From: Gemmataceae bacterium
GTDB taxonomy: Bacteria; Planctomycetota; Planctomycetia; Gemmatales; Gemmataceae
Reading direction: 5' to 3'
Assembly: GCA_025055795.1 (NCBI GenBank)
Contig: JANWVV010000009.1
Location: 44,676 to 108,675 of the forward strand
DNA length: 64,000 bases
The notes beneath the pieces were generated by a model that saw only the letters and a program-made list of their open reading frames with translations, had not been told where the DNA came from and ran no database searches. Below, in pieces: positions 1-7,604 of this stretch (its first letter is position 1; the number at the start of each line of letters is the position of its first letter). The translations under genes and the position numbers were made by a program.

Positions 1-536
1 GTTTCGTACCCGGGGGGCGACCCACTGAGGTGGTCCGCGCCCGCCGACCCGACGCGCTACGCCGGGGCCTGATTGTCGATCGCCACGGACGGGTGCTCGG
101 CGAACACGACGGGATCGACCGCTTCACCATCGGCCAACGTAAAGGACTAGGGATTGCCACAGGCCGACGACAATTCGTTTTGCAATTGCTGCCCGAAACC
201 CACACGGTTGTAGTAGGAGATTACGACGATCTGCTGGCTAGCGGCCTGCGAGCCGAAGGCGTGAACTGGCTGGTTCACCCACCATCGGGGGAAATAACGG
301 TCTGGGTGAAGATCCGCTATCGGCACGCTGGGGTCGCGGCCGTTGTTCGTCCCCTGTCGCAAGGACAAGTTGAAGTCCGTTTTGTTCAGCCGCAGCCAGC
401 CGTAACCCCGGGCCAGGCGGTCGCCTTCTACGACGGTAGCCGCTTGCTCGGCGGTGGCTGGATTTGTCAGGCTATCCGCAACCCGGACGACAATCAGCCC
501 ACCGTATCCCTCCCTCAGACGTGTTGTCAGTCCTAG
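1..536 (+). CDS. mnmA: tRNA-specific 2-thiouridylase MnmA, C-terminal part (5' partial)
   Basis: The reading frame is open from base 3 to the TAG at 534-536 and has no start in the window, so only the last 177 residues are present. They contain the motif GEHDGIDRFTIGQRKGLGIA, typical of the C-terminal half of MnmA, followed by the beta-barrel domain (VNWLVHPP and VRFVQPQPAVTPGQAVAFYD). MnmA thiolates U34 of tRNA-Lys, -Glu and -Gln using ATP and persulfide sulfur. The ATP-pyrophosphatase domain with the catalytic cysteines lies outside the window. The chain ends ordinarily, apart from a short tail after GGGWI. The next gene starts about 250 bases downstream on the same strand. Confidence 0.9.
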   Translation, partial: FVPGGRPTEVVRARRPDALRRGLIVDRHGRVLGEHDGIDRFTIGQRKGLGIATGRRQFVLQLLPETHTVVVGDYDDLLASGLRAEGVNWLVHPPSGEITVWVKIRYRHAGVAAVVRPLSQGQVEVRFVQPQPAVTPGQAVAFYDGSRLLGGGWICQAIRNPDDNQPTVSLPQTCCQS

Positions 537-788
537 GTGCTTGGGCCCGACAGCACCACTTCCAGATGGCTCTCCGCCCAACGACAAGCCCAGCACCACC
601 CCGGTCTGGACTTTTGCCGTCGCACCGTCTCCCTTTTTTCCTGGGCGACTCCGTTGCTAGCTGGGCCAACCACCAAGATGCCAGGAGAGTGGAAGGCCCT
701 TACGCCGCCTGGTTGGCCCGCGGGTGGCCGGTGGGCTATTCTTTCTGATGCTTGTCTGATTGCAGCAGCGGTCTGGAGGAACAGTGGG

Positions 789-2147
789 ATGGAAAGTGGA
801 AGCCTGGCGGCCCTGCTGATAGCCGCGGTGGCAGCGCTATTGATTCTACGCGGTTGGGACGTCCGGCTGGTGCTGTTGGGAGCGGCCTTGCTGCTAGGTG
901 CTCTGACCAACGAGCTGCCCCGTGTGGTACGCACCTTTTTGTCCACCTTGGCCAACGAAAAGTTCGTTGTGCCCATCTGCTCGGCCATGGGATTTGCTTA
1001 TGTATTGCGTCATACGGGTTGTGATCAACAGTTGGTGTATTTGTTGCTACGGCCGTTGCGACCGGTTCGGGGGTTGCTCATTCCGGGTGTGATCGTGGTG
1101 GCCTTTGTGGTGAACGTTCCTGTGATCAGTCAGACAAGCACGGCAGCTTGTGTTGGGCCGGTAGCTTTGCCGCTGCTGCGGGCAGCCGGGTATTCCGCGG
1201 CCACGGCGGGAGCGTGCCTACTGCTGGGAGCCTCGGTAGGCGGGGAATTGCTTAACCCCGGCGCCCCCGAACTGTTGACCATAGCGGCGGCCAATCCGGA
1301 TCATCCCTTGGCTCCGCCTACCCTTCAAGTTCGTACGACTTTGCCACCCGTCGTTCTGACGCAATTGGTTGTGGCCCTGGTCGTCTGCTGGTTGCTGAGC
1401 CGTTGGTGGTGGCCGGCCGCCTCGGAAGCGGAGGCATCCCCGCAAAGTCGCCCCCCGCCTCCGCTGGCACGCCACCGCTGGCTACCGGCGGTGGTGCCGC
1501 TGGTACCTTTGCTCCTGCTGTTGGCCGTGGGGCCGCCTTTTGCTCTGTTCGAGGTACCGGAACAATGGCTGGTCGCAGCCAGTCCGGAAGGCAGACGCGA
1601 TCCCGCTTATCACACCCGCTTGATCGGTCTGGCCATGCTGGTCGGGGTTGTCGTTGCGGCCATTGCTGTGCCCGCGTGCGCCAAGGATTGTATGCGTCTG
1701 TTTTTCGAGGGAGCCGGGTATGGCCTGGCCCAGATCGTCAGTCTGATCGTGACCGCCCACTGTTTTGGCACCGCGATGGAAGCGGCCGGTCTGGCCCGCG
1801 ACCTGGGACGGTTGCTGCAAGCGGTGCCAGAGTTGCTCGTTCCGCTGGCCGCTGGCATTCCCTTGCTGTTTGCCGTACTGTGCGGCTCTGGTATGGCCAG
1901 CACCCAGAGTCTGTATGGATTTTTTCAGGAACCGGCCTTGGCATTGGGGATCGACCCGGTGGCACTCGGTGCCTTGACGGCTGTCGGTTCGGCAGCGGGT
2001 CGGACCATGTCGCCCGTGGCAGCCGTTACCCTGCTGTGTGCCCAGTTGACCGGTACGCCGCCGCTGGTACTGGCCCGTCGGGTGTGCGTCCCCCTTCTGG
2101 CTGGCATTACCGTGGTAGTTGCCCTTCGCTTGCTGGAGTGGTTGTGA
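789..2147 (+). CDS. DcuC-family C4-dicarboxylate transporter
   Basis: A 452-residue, strongly hydrophobic protein with about 11-12 predicted membrane segments and the DcuC-like stretch GFAYVLRHTGCDQQLVYLLL near residue 60. The family exchanges or takes up C4-dicarboxylates such as succinate and fumarate across the inner membrane. The glycine- and serine-rich re-entrant segments (LLGASVGGELLNPGAPE and CGSGMASTQSLYGFF) fit a UIT/ion-transporter-like fold. The start is the ATG at 789, chosen because GGAGGA lies eight bases upstream at 775-780. The open frame extends back to 537, but that extension is not membrane-like and looks non-coding. Substrate is inferred from family only. Confidence 0.8.
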   Translation: MESGSLAALLIAAVAALLILRGWDVRLVLLGAALLLGALTNELPRVVRTFLSTLANEKFVVPICSAMGFAYVLRHTGCDQQLVYLLLRPLRPVRGLLIPGVIVVAFVVNVPVISQTSTAACVGPVALPLLRAAGYSAATAGACLLLGASVGGELLNPGAPELLTIAAANPDHPLAPPTLQVRTTLPPVVLTQLVVALVVCWLLSRWWWPAASEAEASPQSRPPPPLARHRWLPAVVPLVPLLLLLAVGPPFALFEVPEQWLVAASPEGRRDPAYHTRLIGLAMLVGVVVAAIAVPACAKDCMRLFFEGAGYGLAQIVSLIVTAHCFGTAMEAAGLARDLGRLLQAVPELLVPLAAGIPLLFAVLCGSGMASTQSLYGFFQEPALALGIDPVALGALTAVGSAAGRTMSPVAAVTLLCAQLTGTPPLVLARRVCVPLLAGITVVVALRLLEWL

Positions 2148-2306
2148 ATTGGCGGCTGGCCAACGGCCCACGCTGGACTGCCCGCGGAACTACCTACTGC
2201 TTGAACCTACTTGGCCGCTGATTGGAACAGGTTCCGTCCATCGCCGTGATGTCAATCGCTTACTAGGCCGGGCAACTAGTGACTGGGGAACAGATGGGAC
2301 ATAGGG

Positions 2307-3215
2307 TCAATCAGGTTGGGGTGGGGAAAACAGGCGGTGCAGGGGGATCGGATAGGGGCCGAGCTTGCCGCCATAGTTACCTGCGGAGATGCGGACCACG
2401 CCCGGCAGGCAAGCGGCGGTGATTCCGAGCCGCATGGCTTGCTCGACCGCAGCCAAGGTCAGCCCATCGATGACGATTTCGTAAACGGCATGCACACCCG
2501 TGGGCAGATGGCTGGCGACCGCCCCACGCAAGGAAGGGCAATAGGCGTCGTTGGTGCTGGCCTTGAGAGCCTTGTATTTGCTGCCCACTTTGCTTCCGCT
2601 GCGAACGATCCCACCGGGGAATGGCAGGATGACCTCAGGGACTTGACGGATGGCCCGCACGGCCGCCTCGGCAGCCGCTAAGGCCGCAGCCTGGGAACGC
2701 CCGAGGATCAAGAAGTTGCCTCCGGCCACTCCTTTGACCGTGCCGAAGGTCTCTTCGCAGAGGAACTCGCCATCCATGGTGGGAATACGCCAATAGCGCT
2801 TGCCGTCGAGGAACTTGCTGATTTGCCAGCCGTCGCCGAAATAACGCAAGGCTCCGCCGACTTTGATGACCCGGGCTGGGTCCAGGGGCAGACCGTTGTA
2901 ACAGGCCGTTGTCGCACAGGTAAGGATGCACTGAGCCACGCGATTGACCACGGCTTTCTGTAGAGCATCCCGACTGAAAGCAAACAGCAGGATGCTGACA
3001 CCGGGTCGGCCATCGGGCGTTTCGGCCGGCAGCAGGGGGCGTTCGATACCCGCTTCGGCATCGCAGCCGATCACCGAAGTGGCATAGCCGGTTGCCTGCT
3101 GGGCGGCGATGTGGGCCCATTCCGAGGTCTCGGCCGTGATGATCAAACGGGCGGCCGTCATCCCGAAAGCCTCGGCAAACGTATCCTCGATCTCCACACC
3201 GTTGAGCTGTAGCAT
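2307..3215 (-). CDS. ftr: Formylmethanofuran:tetrahydromethanopterin formyltransferase
   Basis: A 302-residue protein (archaeal Ftr is about 297) beginning MLQLNGVEIEDTFAEAFGM, the characteristic Ftr N-terminus, with further family segments (CATTACYNGLP, YFGDGWQISKFLDGKRYWRI, FPGGIVRSGSKVGSKYK). The enzyme moves the formyl group between (methano/methylo)furan and N5 of tetrahydromethanopterin in the cytoplasm; in bacteria it is called FhcD. The start is the ATG at 3213-3215. An upstream extension of the frame to 3284 is not conserved in character and is excluded. It is transcribed away from fwdD and fwdB, with 120 bases between the two starts, so a shared divergent promoter region is likely. 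Confidence 0.93.
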   Translation of the reverse strand: MLQLNGVEIEDTFAEAFGMTAARLIITAETSEWAHIAAQQATGYATSVIGCDAEAGIERPLLPAETPDGRPGVSILLFAFSRDALQKAVVNRVAQCILTCATTACYNGLPLDPARVIKVGGALRYFGDGWQISKFLDGKRYWRIPTMDGEFLCEETFGTVKGVAGGNFLILGRSQAAALAAAEAAVRAIRQVPEVILPFPGGIVRSGSKVGSKYKALKASTNDAYCPSLRGAVASHLPTGVHAVYEIVIDGLTLAAVEQAMRLGITAACLPGVVRISAGNYGGKLGPYPIPLHRLFSPPQPD

Positions 3216-3335
3216 TGCTACTTCCGTTTTGCAACCGTCCAGCGGGACGGGCGGGTGACTGCTGCCAGGCTGCTTCCTCGTCAACGGGGAAGGTTTTTTC
3301 TAGCATACCGTTACCCCAACTGGGAGAGGCTGCTC

Positions 3336-3710
3336 ATGCCGGACCGGTATCTGCTCATTCCCATCCGCTCCAACAAGCAAGGGGTCCAGGTGAACGTAGG
3401 CAAGGAAGGAGCGGAGTACCAGACATTGGTCACGACCCTGACGATGCATGCCCAGGACATGCAGCAAGCTGGACTGGTGGCCGGTCAACGCGTGCGGCTG
3501 CGGACCCGCTTCGGCGAGGCCGTCTTTATCTGCCAGGAAGGGAACGTGCCACGCGGTTTGCTCCTGGTTCCTTACGGCCCGCCTACCTGTCGCTTGATGG
3601 GCGGAGACACCGATGGCACCGGGATGCCCACTTCCAAAGGGTGGGAAGTGGAACTAGAAAAAATAGAAGAGACCGTTTCGAGCCACCCGCCGGAAAGCCC
3701 GGGAGGATAA
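3336..3710 (+). CDS. fwdD: FwdD-type molybdopterin-dinucleotide-binding subunit of formylmethanofuran dehydrogenase
   Basis: A 124-residue protein with the C-terminal molybdopterin-dinucleotide-binding beta-barrel fold of the DMSO-reductase superfamily. Diagnostic segments are GLVAGQRVRLRTRFGE (about 46-61), GNVPRGLLLVPYGPP and DGTGMPTSKGWEVELE, the last being the usual FwdD/FmdD ending. In archaea FwdD works with FwdB to hold the bis-MGD tungsten or molybdenum cofactor. The start at 3336 has GGGAGAGG 6-13 bases upstream. It is followed seven bases later by a short ORF and then by fwdB, so an operon is likely. As I recall, proteobacterial Fhc complexes have no D-type metal subunit, which makes its presence here informative. 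Confidence 0.85.
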   Translation: MPDRYLLIPIRSNKQGVQVNVGKEGAEYQTLVTTLTMHAQDMQQAGLVAGQRVRLRTRFGEAVFICQEGNVPRGLLLVPYGPPTCRLMGGDTDGTGMPTSKGWEVELEKIEETVSSHPPESPGG

Positions 3711-3717
3711 AGCGGCG

Positions 3718-3852
3718 ATGTCTGCTCCTGATGTCCGGATAACGAGCGTTACCGATCCGGCAGCGGCCGTGCCGCCCTGGCAAGAAATTGCCCCGGGGCG
3801 TTTCATGCCGCGGCGGATCCGGGGAAGTTTGCGAGGCCGCGTACTAGGGTGA
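3718..3852 (+). CDS. Short ORF between fwdD and fwdB, function unknown
   Basis: A 44-codon ORF whose ATG lies seven bases after fwdD and ten bases after a good ribosome-binding site (GGGAGG at 3702-3707). The product is basic toward its end (RFMPRRIRGSLRGRVLG) and I do not recognise the family. It ends at TGA 3850-3852, but the frame stays open for 38 more codons to a TAG at 3967-3969. A perfect 8-bp hairpin with a three-base loop starts 14 bases after the TGA. It could be a small accessory subunit, the remnant of a longer fwd/fhc gene, or a second UGA-recoded gene. The proline-rich continuation does not look like a conserved domain, so normal termination is the default reading. Confidence 0.4.
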   Translation: MSAPDVRITSVTDPAAAVPPWQEIAPGRFMPRRIRGSLRGRVLG

Positions 3853-3866
3853 ACGTTTGCCCTGCC

Positions 3867-3885
3867 GCCGTCCGGTCCGGACGGC
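3867..3885 (+). other. Perfect 8-bp hairpin downstream of a TGA
   Basis: GCCGTCCG at 3867-3874 pairs perfectly with CGGACGGC at 3878-3885 around the loop GTC. It begins 14 bases after the TGA at 3850-3852. No U-tract follows, so it is not a classic intrinsic terminator. The spacing and the G at loop position one would also fit loose bacterial SECIS rules, but in GC-rich DNA such stems arise by chance. It could affect expression of the downstream fwdB. Confidence 0.35.
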
Positions 3886-4076
3886 CCGACGACAACGGCC
3901 TCCGCCCCACAGCTACCGGTTGCTCCCCCTCCAGCGCAAATGCCTGACGGAGAGCAGCCACTGCCATAGTATTGCCCGGCGCTGCCATCGGTGGCTTGCT
4001 GCTATGGCCCTGGACCGCTGGTGAATGGTGGTTGGCGGACGCCCCGATATCGAACCTGCCCGAGGAGCGGCTGGTT

Positions 4077-5408
4077 ATGGAACTATCCGTCGTTCAGAAC
4101 GCCGTATGCACCTTTTGTGGTTGTGTCTGCGACGACATCGAGCTTCATGCCGATGGCCAGCGGATCGTTGAGACCAAACGGGCATGCATTCTGGGCGAGG
4201 CCTGGTTCAAGCACCACACGGCGGAACGTCTGTACCCTGCGGCTCTGATCGACGGACGGGAAGCCTCTCTCGAAGAGGCGATTGCTTGTGCCGCTGAAAT
4301 TCTGGAGCGTGCCGATCTGCCCCTCATCTACGGCTTGAGCAACATCACCTGCGAGGCTCAGCGTGAAGCGGTCTGGCTGGCCGAGACGGTAGGGGCCGTC
4401 ATCGATAGCCACACCTCGCTTTGACATGGCCCGACCGAAATCGCTGCCCAGTTGGGTGGCAAGGTTTCCTGCACGTTGGGTGAAGTCAAAAATCGGGCAG
4501 ATTTGATCATCTACTGGGGGGGCAATCCAGCCGAGTGCCATCCACGGCACTTTACCCGTTATACGCTGACTCAGAAGGGGAAATTCACACCGCGCGGCCG
4601 CAAGGACCGCACCATGGTACTGGTAGACATCCGGGAAACCCCAAGTGCCAAAGCGGCCGACATCTTCCTGCAGATCCGCCCCGGCAAGGACTTTGAAGTC
4701 CTGACCATCCTGCGGGCTCTGATCAAAGGACAGGCAGTGGAGGCGGAAGCGGTGCGGCCAACCGGCCTGACTCTGGAACAACTGCAAGACCTGGCTCAGC
4801 GGCTGAAAAAGGCCCGTTTCGGTGTCCTGTTTTTTGGCATGGGCTTGTCGATGACCCGCGGCAAGCACATGAACAGTGCCGCTGCCTTGACGTTGGCCGC
4901 TGAACTGAACGCCTTCACCAAGTTTGTGGCCATGCCGATGCGGGGCCATGGCAACGTGACCGGTGCCGACGTCGTGCTCCGTTACACCACGGCCTATCCG
5001 TTTGGTGTGTCCTTGTCGCGGGGTTATCCCCGCTTCAATCCGGGTGAATTCTCCACCGTCGACCTGCTCGTGCGTGGCGATACCGATGCCACCCTGGTGG
5101 TCGGGGCTGATCCTGGAGCCACCATGCCCCAGCCGGCCATCGAACATCTGCGTCGCACGCCGACAATTGTCCTGGATCCCAAGGTCACGCATACCAGCCG
5201 GCTGGCCAAAGTGCACATTACCACCGCTGCCACGGGTATCAGCGCCCCCGGCACCGTCTATCGCATGGATGAAATCCCCCTGCCGTTACGCCCCATCTTG
5301 CACTCCCCCTATCCCACCGACGAGCACGTCATCCGTTCCATCCGCCAGACCATCCAGAACCGGGGCGGTGGCTTTCTGCCCACGCCGGACCACTTGCAAA
5401 TCGCCTAA
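4077..5408 (+). CDS. fwdB: Formylmethanofuran dehydrogenase subunit B, predicted selenoprotein (in-frame UGA at codon 116)
   Basis: Reading through one TGA at 4422-4424 gives 443 residues, close to archaeal FwdB (about 430). Residues C11, C14, C18 and C37 (CTFCGCVCDD then ACILGEAWF) match the FwdB [4Fe-4S] motif. Codon 116 is TGA in the context HTSL-(UGA)-HGPTE, where archaeal FwdB has Cys or Sec followed by HGP, the tungsten/molybdenum ligand. After it the same frame continues with strong FwdB sequence (CTLGEVKNRADLIIYWGGNP, FFGMGLSMTRGKH, MRGHGNVTG, GADPGATMP) to TAA. The start at 4077 has GAGGAG ten bases upstream. The enzyme reversibly reduces CO2/formate at bis-MGD to supply formyl-furan. 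A nonsense-mutated pseudogene is the main alternative, but the exact site and intact 327-codon downstream frame favour selenocysteine. Confidence 0.85.
4437..4468 (+). promoter_or_regulatory. Candidate bacterial SECIS element of fwdB
   Basis: Just after the in-frame UGA, GCTGCCC (4443-4449) pairs with GGGTGGC (4454-4460), including two G-U pairs, around the loop AGTT (4450-4453). A lower stem GAAA (4437-4440) / TTTC (4465-4468) lies beyond a small internal loop. Twenty-five bases separate UGA from the apical loop, and a G is in loop position two. Both fit my recollection of bacterial SECIS rules: a loop starting about 16-37 bases after UGA, with G among its first two bases. The element would recruit SelB-GTP-Sec-tRNA. 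It is inferred by eye, not folded computationally. Confidence 0.55.
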
Positions 5409-5776
5409 ACCATCCGTCTGTCGCGGTTGTAGATAGCCGTCGCCGTTGGGGTGCGGTGTTCCTTAGAGGGGCCTAGTGGCTTTTTTGAGTGGCATCCCCT
5501 GCCTCGGGGCAAGGTCGCTGCCGTGGGTGATTCCGTTACCGCTGGTTCCCTGCCGGGGCAGATGGACGCCGTTTTTATCTAGAAGCGACAGAGCGTGGCT
5601 GTCCAGAGCAGGGGAAATAACGTTCCGAGCAGTGAGGTGGGCGATTTTTAATAGTCTGGCCATTGCCAAAACCTGGCCCCAGGCTTAGGTTTTCTGACGC
5701 TGACACCCGGTCACCAAGACATGGTAGCGGTCGGATCGCCAAAGTTGCCTCTGTTCCCTCTCCGGAGAGTTTTGCA
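5409..5776. other. Intergenic region between fwdB and the sialate O-acetylesterase gene
   Basis: No convincing gene is seen; short frames here lack coding character. The last 15 bases hold the ribosome-binding site GGAGAG (5763-5768) of the next gene. fwdA and fwdC, which might be expected here, are absent. Confidence 0.5.
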
Positions 5777-7294
5777 ATGTCTCTGTCACGCCTGCTGACG
5801 GCTGTGGGATGCCTGTGGTGGGTCAGTTTGCCCAGCGTGCGGGCCGACGTCACTCCGCATCCGTTGTTTTCGGATCACATGGTCTTCCAGCAGGGCATGC
5901 CCCTGCGTGTGTGGGGCAAGGCACAGCCCGGGGAAAAAGTAACGGTCCGCCTGCAGCGCGAGGAGCAACCGCCCATCACGGCAGCTACCAATGCAGACGA
6001 TCAGGGCCGCTGGAGCGTTGAACTGCCTGCTCAGAAAGCCGGCACCGGCTGGACTCTTACCATCCAAGGGCACAACACCCTCACCTTCAACAATGTGGCC
6101 ATTGGCGAAGTCTGGATATGTTCCGGTCAGTCCAACATGCAGTGGGAGCTGTGGCGCCTGACCAAAGACGACCAGGGGAAAAAGGTAGCCGCTCAGGCCC
6201 GGCATCCGCATATCCGCTTATTCACCGTTCCACGACGCCCGGCTCTGACACCCCAAGAGGACTTCCCCGTCCAAACCGTGACCCGGGCCAAAGAGTATAC
6301 CGTGGTCTTTGGTCGTTGGCAGGAATGTACGCCGGAAACCGCCTACGAGTTTTCCGCTGTCGCCTACTTTTTCGGTCGGGACCTGGAAAAAGCCTTGCAT
6401 GTACCTATCGGCTTGATTGCCACCAACTGGGGCGGCACCGTCTGCGAGGCCTGGACCAGCCTGGAAGCTCTCGACAAAGTGCCCTCGCTCAAATATCTGG
6501 CCGACCGTGCACGCCAGGCCCAGCAGAACAACCCTTCCGACAAAAAGGGGCTCAATCCCAACATTCCGACCGTGCTGTTCAATGGCATGATCCATCCCTT
6601 GCTGAAGTTCCCCGTGCGCGGAGCCATCTGGTATCAGGGCGAATCGAATGCTCCCCGGGCCTTCGAATACCGTACCCTCTATCCCACGATGATCCAGGAT
6701 TGGCGTCAGCGGTGGGGAGGTGATTTCCCCTTCCTGGGCGTTCAGCTGGCCCCTTACTGGGACGGCAATTCCGACGGCGTCCGTTACGCCGAATTACGGG
6801 ATGCCCAATTGTTGGCCACCAAAATACTGCCCAAGGTAGGACTAGCGGTCATCACCGATGCCGGGGACGAAAAAGACATTCATCCTCAGCAGAAGGAACC
6901 GGTGGGTGCTCGCCTGGCCTTAGCCGCTCGCGCTTTGGCCTATGGTGAAAAGATTGTCTACAGTGGTCCGATCTTCCGCGAAGCCAGGTTTGAAGGCAAA
7001 AAGGCGGTGCTGTCGTTCGATCACGTTGGCGGTGGACTGGTCGCCCGGGACGGGCCCCTGACCGGCTTTACCGCTTGCGGGACCGATCGCATTTTCCGTC
7101 CGGCCAAGGCCGTCATTGAAGGGGACACCGTCGTCGTGACCTGCGACGACGTGGATCAGATCGTGGCTGTCCGCTACGGCTGGGTCAATTTTGCCAGGCC
7201 ACCGTTGAATCTGTTCAACAAAGAAGGTCTGCCGGCCTCCCCCTTCCGCACGGACGATTTTCCCCTCACCACTCAGCCCAAGGACAAAAAATAG
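5777..7294 (+). CDS. Secreted sialate O-acetylesterase / SGNH-fold carbohydrate esterase
   Basis: A 505-residue protein with an N-terminal signal peptide (cleavage likely after VRA at about residue 22), then a beta-sandwich region and an SGNH esterase domain. The family motif CSGQSNMQWEL places the nucleophile at Ser119. Downstream are NWGGTVCEAW, the WYQGESNA block and a C-terminal DEKDIHPQQK segment supplying the Asp/His pair. Members remove O-acetyl groups from sialic acids or plant polysaccharides outside the cytoplasm; in planctomycetes such enzymes usually sit in polysaccharide-degradation sets. The start at 5777 has GGAGAG upstream. The true substrate cannot be read from the sequence, and no sialidase or sulfatase lies nearby. 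Confidence 0.85.
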   Translation: MSLSRLLTAVGCLWWVSLPSVRADVTPHPLFSDHMVFQQGMPLRVWGKAQPGEKVTVRLQREEQPPITAATNADDQGRWSVELPAQKAGTGWTLTIQGHNTLTFNNVAIGEVWICSGQSNMQWELWRLTKDDQGKKVAAQARHPHIRLFTVPRRPALTPQEDFPVQTVTRAKEYTVVFGRWQECTPETAYEFSAVAYFFGRDLEKALHVPIGLIATNWGGTVCEAWTSLEALDKVPSLKYLADRARQAQQNNPSDKKGLNPNIPTVLFNGMIHPLLKFPVRGAIWYQGESNAPRAFEYRTLYPTMIQDWRQRWGGDFPFLGVQLAPYWDGNSDGVRYAELRDAQLLATKILPKVGLAVITDAGDEKDIHPQQKEPVGARLALAARALAYGEKIVYSGPIFREARFEGKKAVLSFDHVGGGLVARDGPLTGFTACGTDRIFRPAKAVIEGDTVVVTCDDVDQIVAVRYGWVNFARPPLNLFNKEGLPASPFRTDDFPLTTQPKDKK

Positions 7295-7604
7295 TTTGCT
7301 TCTAGTTACCCTCTTTGCCCGGCACTAGGGTGTTCCGGTGGGGATTGCTGTTCCCTCCGGATCGTTTTTATTTCCGATCGTCCTTAATTTTCCGTAGGTG
7401 CCTGAAGCAGGATCGCTACGGGGGGCAAAATCAGCGACAACAAAAGAGGCCAAGGCCTCAGGTCAAGTCAGAAAGCCGGACGCTCGCTCCCGGGAAGGGA
7501 TATGTGTGATTTTCTTTGCCCTAGTCCGCTGCGGATGAGGCGGCGAAGCATCTGGGCCTTTAAGCCCGCACGTGTGGATTACTGTGCATCCTCTGGTAGC
7601 AAGT
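7295..7604. other. Intergenic region between convergent genes
   Basis: It separates the plus-strand esterase from the minus-strand pyrH. A small inverted repeat, GAGGCC-AA-GGCCTC (7446-7459), is present without a U-tract. No gene is seen. Confidence 0.4.

Noticed and set aside
537..788. N-terminal extension of the DcuC-type transporter
   Set aside because: The extension is not membrane-like, and GGAGGA sits eight bases before the ATG at 789.
3853..3969. Extension of the 44-codon ORF by selenocysteine as a firm call
   Set aside because: The continuation is low complexity and proline-rich, with no conserved residues recognised. The hairpin could be chance in GC-rich DNA. Kept only as a finding.
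4422..4424. TGA in fwdB as evidence of a reassigned genetic code
   Set aside because: Many intact genes in the window end at TGA, including ftr and the DcuC-type gene, so TGA is a real stop and only site-specific recoding is plausible.
4077..4424. fwdB as two separate genes or a frameshifted pseudogene
   Set aside because: Both parts are in the same frame, and the protein resumes directly after the TGA with conserved HGP and CTLGEVKNRAD. A simple split would not put the break on the catalytic residue.
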